From Thermaurantimonas sp046299575 (GTDB lineage Bacteria > Bacteroidota > Bacteroidia > Flavobacteriales > Schleiferiaceae), in assembly GCF_046299575.1 (NCBI RefSeq), contig NZ_JBKBHX010000004.1, forward strand, positions 124,001 to 188,000: DNA of 64,000 nt. The letters are read 5' to 3'. Below, piece by piece: positions 43,745 through 53,637 of the stretch (position 1 is its first letter; every line of letters starts with the position of its first letter). A model generated the notes under the pieces. It was given only the letters and a program-made list of their open reading frames with translations. It ran no database searches and was not told the DNA's origin. A program made the position numbers and the translations under genes.

Positions 43745-45829
43745 CTATTTCGATGCCTTCTTCCTAAAGTTTCGAATGCCCTCTTCCATCCATTGCAAGT
43801 AGGCTTCGATATTCGTATTGTATGCTTCCGGTTTAATGAGAGGCTTGAGGCTTTCATGACCCACAATTACGTAATATGGCTGGCTGTTTGTGCCAAAGTG
43901 TTTGGCTTGGAATTCAGCCCAGTAATTTCCTATATTTCTGATTTTCTGTCCCAAAATTTCAGAATAATACTGTTTATCGGCCGGTAAAGGCGTGCGCTCA
44001 TCTACATACAGCGAGATCAGTACAAAGTCGTTTTGAAGTTTCTGGAGCACTCTTGGGTCGCTCCACACTTTCTCTTCCATTTTTCGGCAATTTACGCAGC
44101 CCCAACCCGTAAAATCGAGCAAGATGGGTTTGTTGACTTTTTTGGCATACGCAAGGCCGAGTTCGAAGTCATGAAAGCAATTTAATCCGTGAGGACAGCT
44201 CTCAGGGTGTGCACCTTCGATGTATTCGGTCGATCTGGCATGGGTGTCAGAGGTGGCTTTTCCAAGAGGAGCTTCGGTATACCACATCGGAGGTGTAAGT
44301 CCGCTGATCAGTTTTAGAGGTGCACCCCAGAGACCTGGAATCAAATATATTGTAAAAGAGAGCGACAAAACTGCTAAAAGCAAACGACCAACACTGATTT
44401 TTTCTGTTTTAGAATCGTGCGGAAGCCTGTAAAAGCCTAACAAATAAATGGTGAGCAGTAAGCCGATGGCTATCCAGATCATAACAAAGTACTCGCGCAG
44501 CAATATGCCAGACTGCCATACCAAATCAGCAGTTGAAAGAAACTTAAAGGCAAGAGCAAGTTCTACAAATCCTAAAACCACCTTCACGCTGTTGAGCCAT
44601 CCGCCCGAGCGCGGCAAGGAATTAAGCCATCCCGGAAAAGCGGCAAACAGAGTAAAGGGAATCGCCAAGGCTAGGGAAAAACCCGTCATTCCAATTAAAG
44701 GTCCTTTGATACCTCCGCTAAAAGCCTCAAACAGCAGCGTACCAATGATGGGACCAGTACAACTGAAACTAACCAGCGCTAACGTAAAAGCCATGAAAAA
44801 AATGCCGACAACCCCACCGCGCTCGCTGGCGCTATCAGCCTTGTTGATCCACGACGACGGCAGTGTAATCTCAAATGCTCCGAAAAATGAGATAGCAAAA
44901 ATCACTAATAGAGCAAAAAACACCAGATTCACATATGGATTGGTTGAAAAGGCATTCATGGCCGCCGGACCTGCAATGCGTGTAATGGTATAAGTGACTC
45001 CCACGTAGAGCACCATGATACTCAAGCCGTAAATAATTGCATTGCTGATACCCTGAGCCCGATTTTTACTTTGTTTGGTAAAATAACTTACCGTAAGCGG
45101 GATCATGGGAAATACACAAGGTGTCAGCAATGCAGCTAACCCCCCTAAGAAGCTAAAAATAAACAATCCGGTGAAGGAAGTTTCCTCATTGTTTTCAGAT
45201 ATTTTCGTTGCATCTACTTCCTGTGTAGGTTCTTCTTCCGTCTTTTCTATGGAATTTTCTTCAGCTGAAGTAGATGAAGTCTTGCTCGCTACAGTGGAAG
45301 AATCGCCAACGCTCGCCGAGTAATCGATAGGATTTTTCTCTGCCGGTACTGAAGATTCTTCCTTTACCGTGGGTGGTGGTACTATGTCAAATTGAAAATC
45401 TACTGCCGTAGGTGGCAAACACGTTTCGTCATTACAAACCATAAATTCCAAATACCCTTTGGCTATAAAGGGCTTATTGGTAAGCAGGGTGATTCGTTGG
45501 CGAAACTCAGCAAATTTCGAGAAGTATTTGACCTTCATATTAAAATTCGGGTCAAACTCCTCTTTAGCAGTGCCTTCTTTAATCTTACCAACTAGCTTAA
45601 AATCTCTACTTTCTTCAAAATTGAAAGAAGTAGGTATGGGTCCATTTCCTAATGGCATATCAGAAGAGTAGAGATGCCAATCGCCCTCAATACGTGCCGT
45701 AAAAATCAGCTCAGCTTCGTTGTTTGGAAGATATTGAATCTTGTAGCGCCAGTTTACAGGTGATCGAAAGTTTTGTGCATAACTTAAAAAGAAAGAAATA
45801 CTTAAAACGGCTTGCAGAAAAAATTTCAT
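43745..45829 (-). CDS. dsbD: DsbD-type thiol:disulfide reductase
   Basis: About 694 residues from the ATG at 45829, where the signal peptide (MKFFLQAVLSISFFLSYAQ) begins. The N-terminal periplasmic domain (about 25-150) has the conserved pair MVCNDETCLPP; an acidic Ser/Glu linker follows. The transmembrane domain (about 225-520, eight segments) has the redox cysteines in LTPCVFPMIPLTVSYF and FSCTGPIIGTLLF. The C-terminal thioredoxin domain has GWGCVNCRKMEEKVW. It passes electrons from cytoplasmic thioredoxin to periplasmic proteins and cytochrome c maturation. Confidence 0.93.
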   Translation of the reverse strand: MKFFLQAVLSISFFLSYAQNFRSPVNWRYKIQYLPNNEAELIFTARIEGDWHLYSSDMPLGNGPIPTSFNFEESRDFKLVGKIKEGTAKEEFDPNFNMKVKYFSKFAEFRQRITLLTNKPFIAKGYLEFMVCNDETCLPPTAVDFQFDIVPPPTVKEESSVPAEKNPIDYSASVGDSSTVASKTSSTSAEENSIEKTEEEPTQEVDATKISENNEETSFTGLFIFSFLGGLAALLTPCVFPMIPLTVSYFTKQSKNRAQGISNAIIYGLSIMVLYVGVTYTITRIAGPAAMNAFSTNPYVNLVFFALLVIFAISFFGAFEITLPSSWINKADSASERGGVVGIFFMAFTLALVSFSCTGPIIGTLLFEAFSGGIKGPLIGMTGFSLALAIPFTLFAAFPGWLNSLPRSGGWLNSVKVVLGFVELALAFKFLSTADLVWQSGILLREYFVMIWIAIGLLLTIYLLGFYRLPHDSKTEKISVGRLLLAVLSLSFTIYLIPGLWGAPLKLISGLTPPMWYTEAPLGKATSDTHARSTEYIEGAHPESCPHGLNCFHDFELGLAYAKKVNKPILLDFTGWGCVNCRKMEEKVWSDPRVLQKLQNDFVLISLYVDERTPLPADKQYYSEILGQKIRNIGNYWAEFQAKHFGTNSQPYYVIVGHESLKPLIKPEAYNTNIEAYLQWMEEGIRNFRKKASK

Positions 45830-45990
45830 GAACACAAAAGTTTTCACATTAATACACGCTGCAAAATAAACGTAATACGGCTATCCAGAAGTAGGACTAC
45901 TCACCCGCAAGGGCCTAAAGCTCCCCTAAACAGTTCCTTTAAACATATTATTAAATGATGTTCGTTATGTTTCGTCTTAAGCAAAAAAGA

Positions 45991-45998
45991 TACTTTTG
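45991..45998 (+). promoter_or_regulatory. -7 promoter box of the pyrophosphatase gene
   Basis: TACTTTTG matches TAnnTTTG, 21 bases before the ATG at 46020. Confidence 0.5.
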
Positions 45999-46019
45999 TA
46001 GGCAAAACACAAAAAATCC

Positions 46020-46565
46020 ATGTCATCAAAGCAAAACAACCCTTGGCATTTTGTTGATAATCAGGCTGATTTCATAAAATCAACGGTTAATGCAATCATT
46101 GAAATACCAAAAGGATCTCGGGCTAAGTACGAATTAGACAAAGAAACCGGCCTGATTACGCTCGACAGAGTGTTATATTCATCTGTCTATTATCCAGCTA
46201 ATTACGGATTTATTCCTCAGACCTTTTGCGACGACAACGACCCGCTCGACATACTTGTTATCTCTCAAGTCGAAACCGTACCCCTGTGCATAGTAGAGGC
46301 ACGCGTGATCGGCGTAATGCGTATGCTGGATCAAGGTGAAGCCGACGACAAGCTCATTGCAGTAGCTGCAGGCGACCCGTCAGTCAGCCATATTAAGAGC
46401 ATCAACGAACTGCCACCTCATATGATCGCTGAGTTACGCGCCTTTTTCGAAGATTATAAAAAGTTGGAGAACAAGTCGGTAAAAGTTGAAGAGTTTCTTG
46501 ATGTTAATATAGCGCTTCAAATATTAAAAGAAGCTATCGACTTATATGACCGAACTTTCGATTAA
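46020..46565 (+). CDS. ppa: Inorganic pyrophosphatase
   Basis: A 181-residue family I soluble pyrophosphatase that hydrolyses PPi to two phosphates. Visible active-site parts are IEIPKGSRAKYELDKETG, YPANYGFIPQTFCDDNDPLDILV (with the metal-binding DDNDPLD) and the late DQGEADDKLIAVA, where two further Asp ligands lie. Length and order match the family. The Nudix/HTH gene follows after 32 bases. Confidence 0.96.
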   Translation: MSSKQNNPWHFVDNQADFIKSTVNAIIEIPKGSRAKYELDKETGLITLDRVLYSSVYYPANYGFIPQTFCDDNDPLDILVISQVETVPLCIVEARVIGVMRMLDQGEADDKLIAVAAGDPSVSHIKSINELPPHMIAELRAFFEDYKKLENKSVKVEEFLDVNIALQILKEAIDLYDRTFD

Positions 46566-46597
46566 AAACAACATTTCACCTACCACACCTACACACT

Positions 46598-47338
46598 ATG
46601 ACTTTTAAAAATTTAAATCCAAACGTATCCGTTGACTGTGTGGTGTTTGGATTTGACAATGAAAGGCTAAATGTGCTGCTGATCGAACAAAAGCCTTTAA
46701 ATGCTTCCATAAAACCTCAGAGCGCGCTGCCCGGCGACCTTGTGATGGAAGACGAGAGCCTCGATCAGGCCGCCAATCGGGTACTTATGGAACTCACAGG
46801 CCTGAAAGGCATTTATCTGCGCCAGTTTAAAGCATTTGGCGATCCGCAGCGCGTACGCGATGTTAAAGACCTTGCCTGGCTTCAGACGTATCGCGAATAT
46901 CCTCAAGCACGGGTGATTACAGTAGCATATTATGCACTGGTAAAAATGCATGACTTTTCACCAGAAGCAAGCTCGTTCGCCGACAAAGTATATTGGTGCG
47001 ATGTGCACAATGTTCCGCCTCTGGCCTTTGATCACAATCAGATTGTGGTCGAGGGCTTGATGACCCTTCGCCGTGAATTTGAGGCACATCGGATTGGTTT
47101 TGAATTGCTGCCCAAAAAATTTACCCTTAGCCAGTTGCAGCGCCTTTATGAAATCATAACAGACAAAAAGTTTGATAAAAGAAATTTTCGAAAAAAAATC
47201 ATGCGGGAAAACATCCTTATACCTCTTCCTGAAAAGCAGCGGGGCGTCTTGCATAAACCAGCGCAGTTGTACGAATTCAACCTGCGCGAGTTGGCTGAGC
47301 TGGGAGCCTTTAATGGCGACACTGTAGAAATTTACTAA
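46598..47338 (+). CDS. NrtR-like regulator: degenerate Nudix domain plus winged helix
   Basis: A 246-residue protein: a Nudix fold (about 8-145) and a C-terminal winged-helix domain (about 160-240; FTLSQLQRLYEIITDKKFDKRNFRKKI). The Nudix box reads GDLVMEDESLDQAANRVLMELTGL, in which the catalytic REUxEE is RVLMEL, so hydrolysis is probably lost and the domain should sense a ligand. That is the plan of NrtR (NAD metabolism, ADP-ribose sensing) and of the Bacteroidota AraR group. The targets are not evident; its downstream neighbour is an SDR gene 7 bases on. Confidence 0.87.
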   Translation: MTFKNLNPNVSVDCVVFGFDNERLNVLLIEQKPLNASIKPQSALPGDLVMEDESLDQAANRVLMELTGLKGIYLRQFKAFGDPQRVRDVKDLAWLQTYREYPQARVITVAYYALVKMHDFSPEASSFADKVYWCDVHNVPPLAFDHNQIVVEGLMTLRREFEAHRIGFELLPKKFTLSQLQRLYEIITDKKFDKRNFRKKIMRENILIPLPEKQRGVLHKPAQLYEFNLRELAELGAFNGDTVEIY

Positions 47339-47345
47339 ACGGTTT

Positions 47346-48050
47346 ATGCTTAAACTGGCGATAATTACAGGTACGCATCAGGGGCTCGGTCGCGCTTTAG
47401 CCGAAACATTTTTAGAAAATCCTACTTTTAAAGTTTGGGGCTTATCAAGAAAAAATCAAATAGAGCATTCAAACTTTACCTTTTTTCACACAGATCTTTC
47501 AAAAACTGACTTTCTTGGCTCTCTTCCTGATCAATTGCCTAAAGCCAGTGAATATGTCTTAATTAACAATGCTGCCATAATCGAGCCCATATCCCCGGCA
47601 CATACTATAGATGCCGAGTCTATTGAAAAAATTTACAGAATTAATATTCTTTCCGTTCACCTCTTATCAGGTTGGTTTATTCGGTGCACACTCAATAAGA
47701 AAGCACCTAAGATAATAATAAACATAAGCTCGGGAGCCGGACGCTACCCTATTACCCACTGGAGTGCCTATTGCTCCACAAAGGCAGCCTTGGACATGCT
47801 GAGCGAGTGCATTGCCTTAGAATATCCCACTTACAGAGTGTATTCTCTTGCTCCAGGTATGGTCGATACACCTATGCAAACTCTAATTCGGAGTAAAAGC
47901 TTAAACGATTTTCCAGAGGTTGAGCGATTCAAAGCTGCATATGAAAATAATATTTTAAACGATCCCTATTTGGTTTCAAAAAGAATTATACATTTGCTAC
48001 AAAATCCCTTGATTTCGTTAGGCGTTAAAATTTCGATTAAAGACATTTAA
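47346..48050 (+). CDS. Short-chain dehydrogenase/reductase
   Basis: A 234-residue Rossmann-fold oxidoreductase. The cofactor loop TGTHQGLG (TGx3GxG) is at residues 9-16, INNAA at about 73-77, the catalytic Ser in NISSGAG and Tyr/Lys in YCSTKA. The late SLAPGMVDTPM is typical. The sequence is close to sepiapterin-reductase-like SDRs that prefer NADPH; the substrate is unknown. AT-rich compared with the preceding gene. Confidence 0.87.
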   Translation: MLKLAIITGTHQGLGRALAETFLENPTFKVWGLSRKNQIEHSNFTFFHTDLSKTDFLGSLPDQLPKASEYVLINNAAIIEPISPAHTIDAESIEKIYRINILSVHLLSGWFIRCTLNKKAPKIIINISSGAGRYPITHWSAYCSTKAALDMLSECIALEYPTYRVYSLAPGMVDTPMQTLIRSKSLNDFPEVERFKAAYENNILNDPYLVSKRIIHLLQNPLISLGVKISIKDI

Positions 48051-48065
48051 TACTCCTGCTCTGCC

Positions 48066-48593
48066 ATGAAAAAATCCTACCTTTTTCTGTTTATCGGCTT
48101 TCTACTTTTCGCTACAGCCTGCCGCAAGCGCATAGAATATGTTTACATGGAGCCTCCTAAAGCTCTGGCTGATAGGTTGCCTGGAAATTGGAAGCCTTCT
48201 TTTGTTACCTATTCTACACAGATAGACTTAAGCAGCCAAGGTTTGCCGCCTGTTACAGTATCGGGAATTACAGAAAATCCCAATGGCAGTATGACAGCTG
48301 AAAGAGAGCCCAAGAATATGAATTTCCAGCTGCAGTTTACGGCTACTGTCGATTTGGGTTTTGGCTTTCCTATCCCCATACCGGTAAACATCAATGTTAC
48401 AGGTACGTATTCTATTTCAAACGACGAAAAGACTGTAACCCTCACCCAGAGCAATGGCTCTAAGCTCGACTTCAAGGTACTTACCAATGAATTCAACGTG
48501 CAAGTATGGCGTACTACATATCCTTTTCAGTCACCCTTATTAGGAGCTCTGCCAATTGACATGATTGTAACCTTCGTAAAACAATCTAATTGA
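48066..48593 (+). CDS. Hypothetical lipoprotein, lipocalin-like pattern
   Basis: A 175-residue protein with a lipoprotein signal (MKKSYLFLFIGFLLFATAC; Cys19). The mature part starts RKRIEYVYMEPPKALADRLPGNWKPSF and then alternates beta strands (FTATVDLGFGFPIPIPVNINVTGTYSI, TVTLTQSNGSKLDFKVL), as in small lipocalin-like lipoproteins of Bacteroidota. The family is not certain. It is convergent with the response regulator gene, 4 bases away. Confidence 0.68.
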   Translation: MKKSYLFLFIGFLLFATACRKRIEYVYMEPPKALADRLPGNWKPSFVTYSTQIDLSSQGLPPVTVSGITENPNGSMTAEREPKNMNFQLQFTATVDLGFGFPIPIPVNINVTGTYSISNDEKTVTLTQSNGSKLDFKVLTNEFNVQVWRTTYPFQSPLLGALPIDMIVTFVKQSN

Positions 48594-48597
48594 ATTT

Positions 48598-49215
48598 TCA
48601 CGTCAATCCGCGCTGCACAGCGTATTTAATAAGTTCACTGGTGTGTTTAATGTTCAGTTTTTGATTGATCTTTTTGCGGTGAGTATCTACTGTGAGAGGA
48701 CTAATGTGCAATTGTTCTGCTATTTCGTTTGATGAGAAGCCTTGACAGATGTATTTAATGATTTGAATCTCTCGACTCGATAACGTTGGGTGACTTCTAG
48801 GATCAGAATTCTTCTTTAACACATCTCTTATTTCTTCAGAAAAATAACGTTCCCCTCTGTAAACGGTACGAATAGCCACAAACAACACCTGAATGTCGTC
48901 AGACTTCAGAATGAATCCATCAACCCCCAAAGCATACAATTCATTTACCAGTAACTTAGACGAAAAAGATGTAACTATCAATATTCGCACATTTACTTCT
49001 GACTTTTTCAACTGCTCAGCCACTAATACGCCATCCATACCAGGCATATTTATATCGAGCAGTAAAACGTCAGGCTCATGCTTTAGTACACTGCTTAATA
49101 CCTCATCACCACTATCGCAATAGCCGGCAATTTCAATATCATTTTCTTCTTCCAATACTTTTTGAAGAGCATTGATAAAAAGTCTTTGATCTTCAGCTAT
49201 GAGGACGCGAATCAT
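48598..49215 (-). CDS. NarL/LuxR-family response regulator
   Basis: A 205-residue two-component regulator. Receiver domain about 1-120 with phospho-acceptor Asp54 in LLLDINMPGMDG and the acidic pair E8/D9; LuxR-type HTH about 140-203 (LSSREIQIIKYICQGFSSNEIAEQLHISPLTVDTHRKKI). Its start overlaps the stop of the sensor kinase gene by 4 bases, so the two form a pair. Confidence 0.93.
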   Translation of the reverse strand: MIRVLIAEDQRLFINALQKVLEEENDIEIAGYCDSGDEVLSSVLKHEPDVLLLDINMPGMDGVLVAEQLKKSEVNVRILIVTSFSSKLLVNELYALGVDGFILKSDDIQVLFVAIRTVYRGERYFSEEIRDVLKKNSDPRSHPTLSSREIQIIKYICQGFSSNEIAEQLHISPLTVDTHRKKINQKLNIKHTSELIKYAVQRGLT

Positions 49216-51014
49216 GCGACGGAAATTTTCTTTATCGGAATAGTAATCGATATGGCTGTTCCTCTGCCTGGTTTCGAATCTATTTCCATCGAGCCATTGA
49301 CTTTTGAAATTCGATTCTCTACATTTATAATTCCAATGCCTTTACCTCTTTTATTCCATTCAAAACCGCTTCCATTATCTTCGAAGAGGATGTGAATTTC
49401 ATCCTTTAAATACGTGATGAATAGCTGAATAAACGTGGCTTTCGCGTGTTTGAGGGTGTTAGAAGTAAACTCTTGAATGATTCGGTAGATATGAGTTTCC
49501 AGATCTCTATCCAGACGAGGAAAATCATCAGGCGTAAATTCTACCTCGATTTGAATTATCCCGGATTTCGATATCTGAGCGCAGAATTCTTCAACGGCAG
49601 CTTTCAGTCCATATCGCTGTACAATACCTGTTGACAAATTGTGTGAAATTCGACGAATTTCATCTGCCACTTCTCTGACCGATGATGCGATTGACTGAAG
49701 TTCCTGGCTTAAACGGTCGTCAAAAGACAACTTTTTAGACAGCATTTGTAATTGAAGTTTGATGTTTCCCATCATACTGCCCATACGATCGTGCAATTCG
49801 GTTGCTAAGTGTTCCCGCTCCATGTCTTGACCGCGCAGCAGAGCATTCGCCGTTTCCAATTCGTGGTCTTTCAGAAGCTTATTTATTCTCTCGTCGTAGA
49901 GCATCAGTTCTTTTTTGTTGAGTTTTATTTTCTGATACACCACTACTGAACCGCCTATGAGAACGGTAGCTATTAATAAGCTAAGAGCCAGGTATTGCTT
50001 TTTTCTCCGCTGTTCGATTGATATCTTATTTTTAGCGTCTTGTAGCTCTAGAGATTTAATTCGTGTTTCGTATTTCGATTCCATTTCAGCGAGAGCCTTC
50101 AGCCGGGTTTCGTTCAGCAGCGAGTCTTTGTAATAGGCCGCAAGCTTGTAGGTTCGCAGTGCTTCTGGAAACTGCCCGAGGTGTTCATAAGTTACTGATT
50201 GCCTTTCATAAACTTCCGAAAGCATTCCAAAGTGATTGATTGCTTTTGCAATTTCGAGCTTTTTACCTTGATAAAACAAGGCTGATGCATATCTTCCTTC
50301 ATCAAAACTAATTTTTTCCAAAATGCCATAAATATTGGCAAGGAGTTCTTGAACTTCACTTTTATCTGTCAAGAGAAAATGTGTTTTTAAAAATTTTTCG
50401 ATTGTTTTTTTGGACTTTTCAAAGTCTTTGAGCTTGTAAAAACTAAAGGCAAGGTTGTACAAATCACTTAAATAGGATGTAGTGTCGCGCTCAGCGAGAT
50501 AGAAGTCGACATTTTTTTCATAAATATTGATAGCATTTTTATAATCGCCTTTCATGAAATAAATAGCTGCTAAGTTGCTCAGGTAAATTTTGTGAATGGT
50601 TGTTTGTTTAACGGTATCTAGGTAAATAATAGCCTGTTGTATTGCCTCAAGGGCTTTGTCGTAGTTCTGTTGGTCTTGATGATAGATTGAAAGCAAATTG
50701 TAGTTGGTAGAGAGCAGGGTTTTGTTGTCTTGTTCCCGATTGAGTTCGATGGCTTTGTAGAGATACGTTAGCATCGACTCTGGCTTTTCCACTTGATAAT
50801 AATAAGCTGCCAAAGCATTGTAATACAATGGCAAGGCTTCTTTTATGTGCTCGTCAGCTGCTAATTGAAGCAGTTTTCCGAGCGTATCTTTTTGACGAGT
50901 ATCGGAAAAAGTAGGATCAACCGCAATAATGAAGCGCGCAGTCCATGAATCTCTTTGAGCCTCTGAAATTAAAACAAGAGAACTCAGAATTACACAGAGT
51001 AGCGCTTTTTTCAT
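49212..51014 (-). CDS. TPR-containing sensor histidine kinase (HisKA_3 type)
   Basis: A 600-residue kinase with a signal peptide (about 1-19), periplasmic TPR repeats (about 50-300), one transmembrane segment (about 341-361), a short coiled coil and a kinase of the NarX/DegS class: His408 in LATELHDRMGSMMGN and an HATPase domain (FTSNTLKHAKA, EDNGSGFEWNKRGKGIGIINVENR). The TPR sensor is common in Bacteroidota. The signal is unknown. It lies 35 bases after hemC on the same strand and overlaps its response regulator gene. Confidence 0.92.
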   Translation of the reverse strand: MKKALLCVILSSLVLISEAQRDSWTARFIIAVDPTFSDTRQKDTLGKLLQLAADEHIKEALPLYYNALAAYYYQVEKPESMLTYLYKAIELNREQDNKTLLSTNYNLLSIYHQDQQNYDKALEAIQQAIIYLDTVKQTTIHKIYLSNLAAIYFMKGDYKNAINIYEKNVDFYLAERDTTSYLSDLYNLAFSFYKLKDFEKSKKTIEKFLKTHFLLTDKSEVQELLANIYGILEKISFDEGRYASALFYQGKKLEIAKAINHFGMLSEVYERQSVTYEHLGQFPEALRTYKLAAYYKDSLLNETRLKALAEMESKYETRIKSLELQDAKNKISIEQRRKKQYLALSLLIATVLIGGSVVVYQKIKLNKKELMLYDERINKLLKDHELETANALLRGQDMEREHLATELHDRMGSMMGNIKLQLQMLSKKLSFDDRLSQELQSIASSVREVADEIRRISHNLSTGIVQRYGLKAAVEEFCAQISKSGIIQIEVEFTPDDFPRLDRDLETHIYRIIQEFTSNTLKHAKATFIQLFITYLKDEIHILFEDNGSGFEWNKRGKGIGIINVENRISKVNGSMEIDSKPGRGTAISITIPIKKISVA

Positions 51015-51049
51015 GGATCGGGTGATTCAGTCCAAATATAAAGAAATTT

Positions 51050-51949
51050 TTAATCATATTTTTTTTTCTTTTCTAAAAGTTTAATGGCTTCATTTTTAAC
51101 AATCTGATGAGCATCTTCATCTAAAGAAAAATGGAACTCTGTTGAATACACTTTCGAAAAATCTTCAATATCGTATAGCTCACCCCTAAAGTAGCCTCTT
51201 TGACCCTCAAGAGTCGCTAAGCAAGCTATCGGAGCCGAGCAGCCACCCTCAAGCGTTTTTAGAAATGTTTTCTCGAGCGAAACGCAGAGTCCTGAATCTG
51301 AATGGTGCAATATATGAAGGGTTTGAAGGATTTTTTCATCTTCTTCCCGAGCCACTATTGCCAAGGCTCCCTGCCCGGGAGCGGGTAGGAAAGGTAATTC
51401 GTAGGTGTAATATCCTGTAATTTCAAGCCTTTGAAGACCCGCAGAGGCAAAGATGGCACCGTCCCAGACGTGTGTTTCCAGCTTCTGAAGTCGAGTCAAC
51501 ACATTTCCTCTCAAAGGCACAACTACATGCTGTGGATATTTATGAAGCCACTGAGCCTTGCGACGTACACTACCGGTTGCTATGGTACAAGTGACTTCAG
51601 ATAAAGAAATCAGATCTATTGGCTTACGAGATACCAGAGTATCGGTATAGATCCCGCGTTTTGGAACTGCTGCTACTACAAGCCCTTTTGGCAGAGATGT
51701 GGGAACGTCCTTGAAGGAGTGGACAGCAATATCGATCTTCTTTTCCAATAAAGCCACATCGAGCGTTTTAGTGAAAATTCCCTGAATTCCCATTTCATAG
51801 AGAGGAGTTGTGAGATTTAAATCTCCTTCGCTTTTAACTGGAATAATTTCAGTCAGTATACCAATGTTTTGAAGAGATTTTGCAACAAATTCGGCTTGCC
51901 AAAGAGCTAATCGACTGTCGCGAGTACCTATTCGCAAAGTTTTATTCAC
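51050..51949 (-). CDS. hemC: Hydroxymethylbilane synthase (porphobilinogen deaminase)
   Basis: A 299-residue haem-pathway enzyme that joins four porphobilinogen units. The dipyrromethane-cofactor Cys237 lies in LEGGCSAPIA, the catalytic Asp81 in HSFKDVPTSLP, and IGTRDSRLALWQAE and ATGSVRRKAQ are the usual substrate-binding blocks. It is divergent from ccoG across 253 AT-rich bases that hold no other gene. Confidence 0.96.
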   Translation of the reverse strand: MNKTLRIGTRDSRLALWQAEFVAKSLQNIGILTEIIPVKSEGDLNLTTPLYEMGIQGIFTKTLDVALLEKKIDIAVHSFKDVPTSLPKGLVVAAVPKRGIYTDTLVSRKPIDLISLSEVTCTIATGSVRRKAQWLHKYPQHVVVPLRGNVLTRLQKLETHVWDGAIFASAGLQRLEITGYYTYELPFLPAPGQGALAIVAREEDEKILQTLHILHHSDSGLCVSLEKTFLKTLEGGCSAPIACLATLEGQRGYFRGELYDIEDFSKVYSTEFHFSLDEDAHQIVKNEAIKLLEKKKKYD

Positions 51950-52202
51950 TGAAAAAAATTTTGGACAAAAATCCGAAAAAGTACATCAATAGGCTGTCAT
52001 TTTGATTGCTATAGATTTCTCTGAATATTTTCAGTAATGTGAAACTTAAGCATTGATGCAACTGAACATTGTGTTAAATCATTACAAAATATGCAGACTT
52101 TGGTTTTAATAGTAATCGACATTACGAGTAGAATTGATAAATGTCATAATGGTACCAAATGTCATCAAACTACCTTTGATTACCTGTAAAAGGAAGCGTA
52201 AA

Positions 52203-53630
52203 ATGAGCTCAAGCGAAGACTATTTGTCAGATGAATCTTTCAGAGATCGAGTTGGATTTATCACCGAAGACGGCAAGAGAAAGTTTATTTATCCTAAAAA
52301 GCCTTCAGGTAAATTTTATAAATATCGCACCTGGCTCAGCTATGTGCTTTTAACGATTTTGTTCACAGGTCCTTTTTTGCGCATCAACGGCCAGCCGTTT
52401 TTGATGCTCAACATCCTTGAGCGCAAGTTTGTGATTTTAGGTCAGGTATTTTGGCCTCAAGACTTTCATTTAGTGGCACTTACATTTGTAACAGGCGTTG
52501 TATTTATCATACTATTTACAGTAGCCTATGGTCGACTTTTTTGTGGGTGGGTATGTCCGCAAACGATTTTTATGGAAATGCTTTTCCGAAAAATTGAGTA
52601 TTGGATTGACGGCGACCGCGGACAGCAGCTTCGCCTCGCCTCCATGCCATGGAATGCAGAAAAAATCCGCAAACGCCTTCTTAAAAATGGAATTTTCTAC
52701 TTGATATCCTTCATCATTGGCAATGTGTTTTTGATGTACATCATCGGTTCGGAAGCATGGATCAAACTGGTGACCGACGACCCATCGAAGCACATCGGTG
52801 GTCTTACGGCTATGATTATTTTCAGCGGTGTATTCTTCTTCGTATTTGCCTGGTTTAGAGAGCAAGCCTGTATCGTGGTTTGTCCGTATGGCCGATTGCA
52901 AGGCGTACTGCTTGATCGAAATTCCATCGTGATTGCTTACGACCGGTTAAGAGGTGAACCAAGAGCTAAGTTTCGAAAAAACGAGGATCGCTCATCAGCC
53001 GGCAAGGGCGACTGCATCGACTGCGGACAGTGTGTAGATGTGTGTCCAACGGGAATCGACATTCGCAATGGTACGCAGCTCGAATGTGTGAATTGCACCG
53101 CCTGCATAGATGCCTGCGATGCCGTAATGGACAAAATCAACAAACCCAGAGGCTTAATAAAATATGCTTCCGAAAATCAGATCGCTAACGGCGAAAAGTG
53201 GAGATTCACCGGCCGTCTGGCTTTTTACACCGTCGTACTGACTTTGCTACTTGGCCTGATGGGCTTCCTGATTTTCAACCGCGTAAAAGTTGAAGCCACC
53301 ATTCTTCGAACTCCTGGACAACTCTACCAGGCTTATGAAGACGGCACCATCAGCAATGTATACAACTACCAGCTGATTAATAAAACCTCCATGCCCATAA
53401 AAGCCGAACTGCGCATGATAGAACCGACTGAAGCACGTATCATGCTTCCTGGAAAAGAAGACTTAACCTTTGAGCTTACAGTTCAAGACATTAAGAAAGG
53501 AGCCATGTTTGTATACATTCCAAAGGAAAAGCTCTCTTCAGGTAAAAATACCATAAAAATCGGAGTATTTAATGGAGACGAATTGCTTGACGAAGTAAAA
53601 TTATCCTTTTATGCACCTATAAAAAAGTGA
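52203..53630 (+). CDS. ccoG: Cytochrome c oxidase accessory protein CcoG
   Basis: About 475 residues from the ATG at 52203 (AGGAAG ribosome-binding site 11 bases upstream); an ATG at 52134 gives an unlikely Arg/Lys-rich extension. Four or five transmembrane segments, the FCGWVCPQTIFMEMLF motif, and a ferredoxin-like pair of 4Fe-4S motifs (CIDCGQCVDVCPTG, CVNCTACIDACD). The C-terminal 130 residues form a periplasmic Ig-like domain. CcoG reduces copper for assembly of the cbb3 oxidase. The oxidase genes ccoNOP are not in the window. Confidence 0.93.
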   Translation: MSSSEDYLSDESFRDRVGFITEDGKRKFIYPKKPSGKFYKYRTWLSYVLLTILFTGPFLRINGQPFLMLNILERKFVILGQVFWPQDFHLVALTFVTGVVFIILFTVAYGRLFCGWVCPQTIFMEMLFRKIEYWIDGDRGQQLRLASMPWNAEKIRKRLLKNGIFYLISFIIGNVFLMYIIGSEAWIKLVTDDPSKHIGGLTAMIIFSGVFFFVFAWFREQACIVVCPYGRLQGVLLDRNSIVIAYDRLRGEPRAKFRKNEDRSSAGKGDCIDCGQCVDVCPTGIDIRNGTQLECVNCTACIDACDAVMDKINKPRGLIKYASENQIANGEKWRFTGRLAFYTVVLTLLLGLMGFLIFNRVKVEATILRTPGQLYQAYEDGTISNVYNYQLINKTSMPIKAELRMIEPTEARIMLPGKEDLTFELTVQDIKKGAMFVYIPKEKLSSGKNTIKIGVFNGDELLDEVKLSFYAPIKK

Positions 53631-53637
53631 TTGAGAC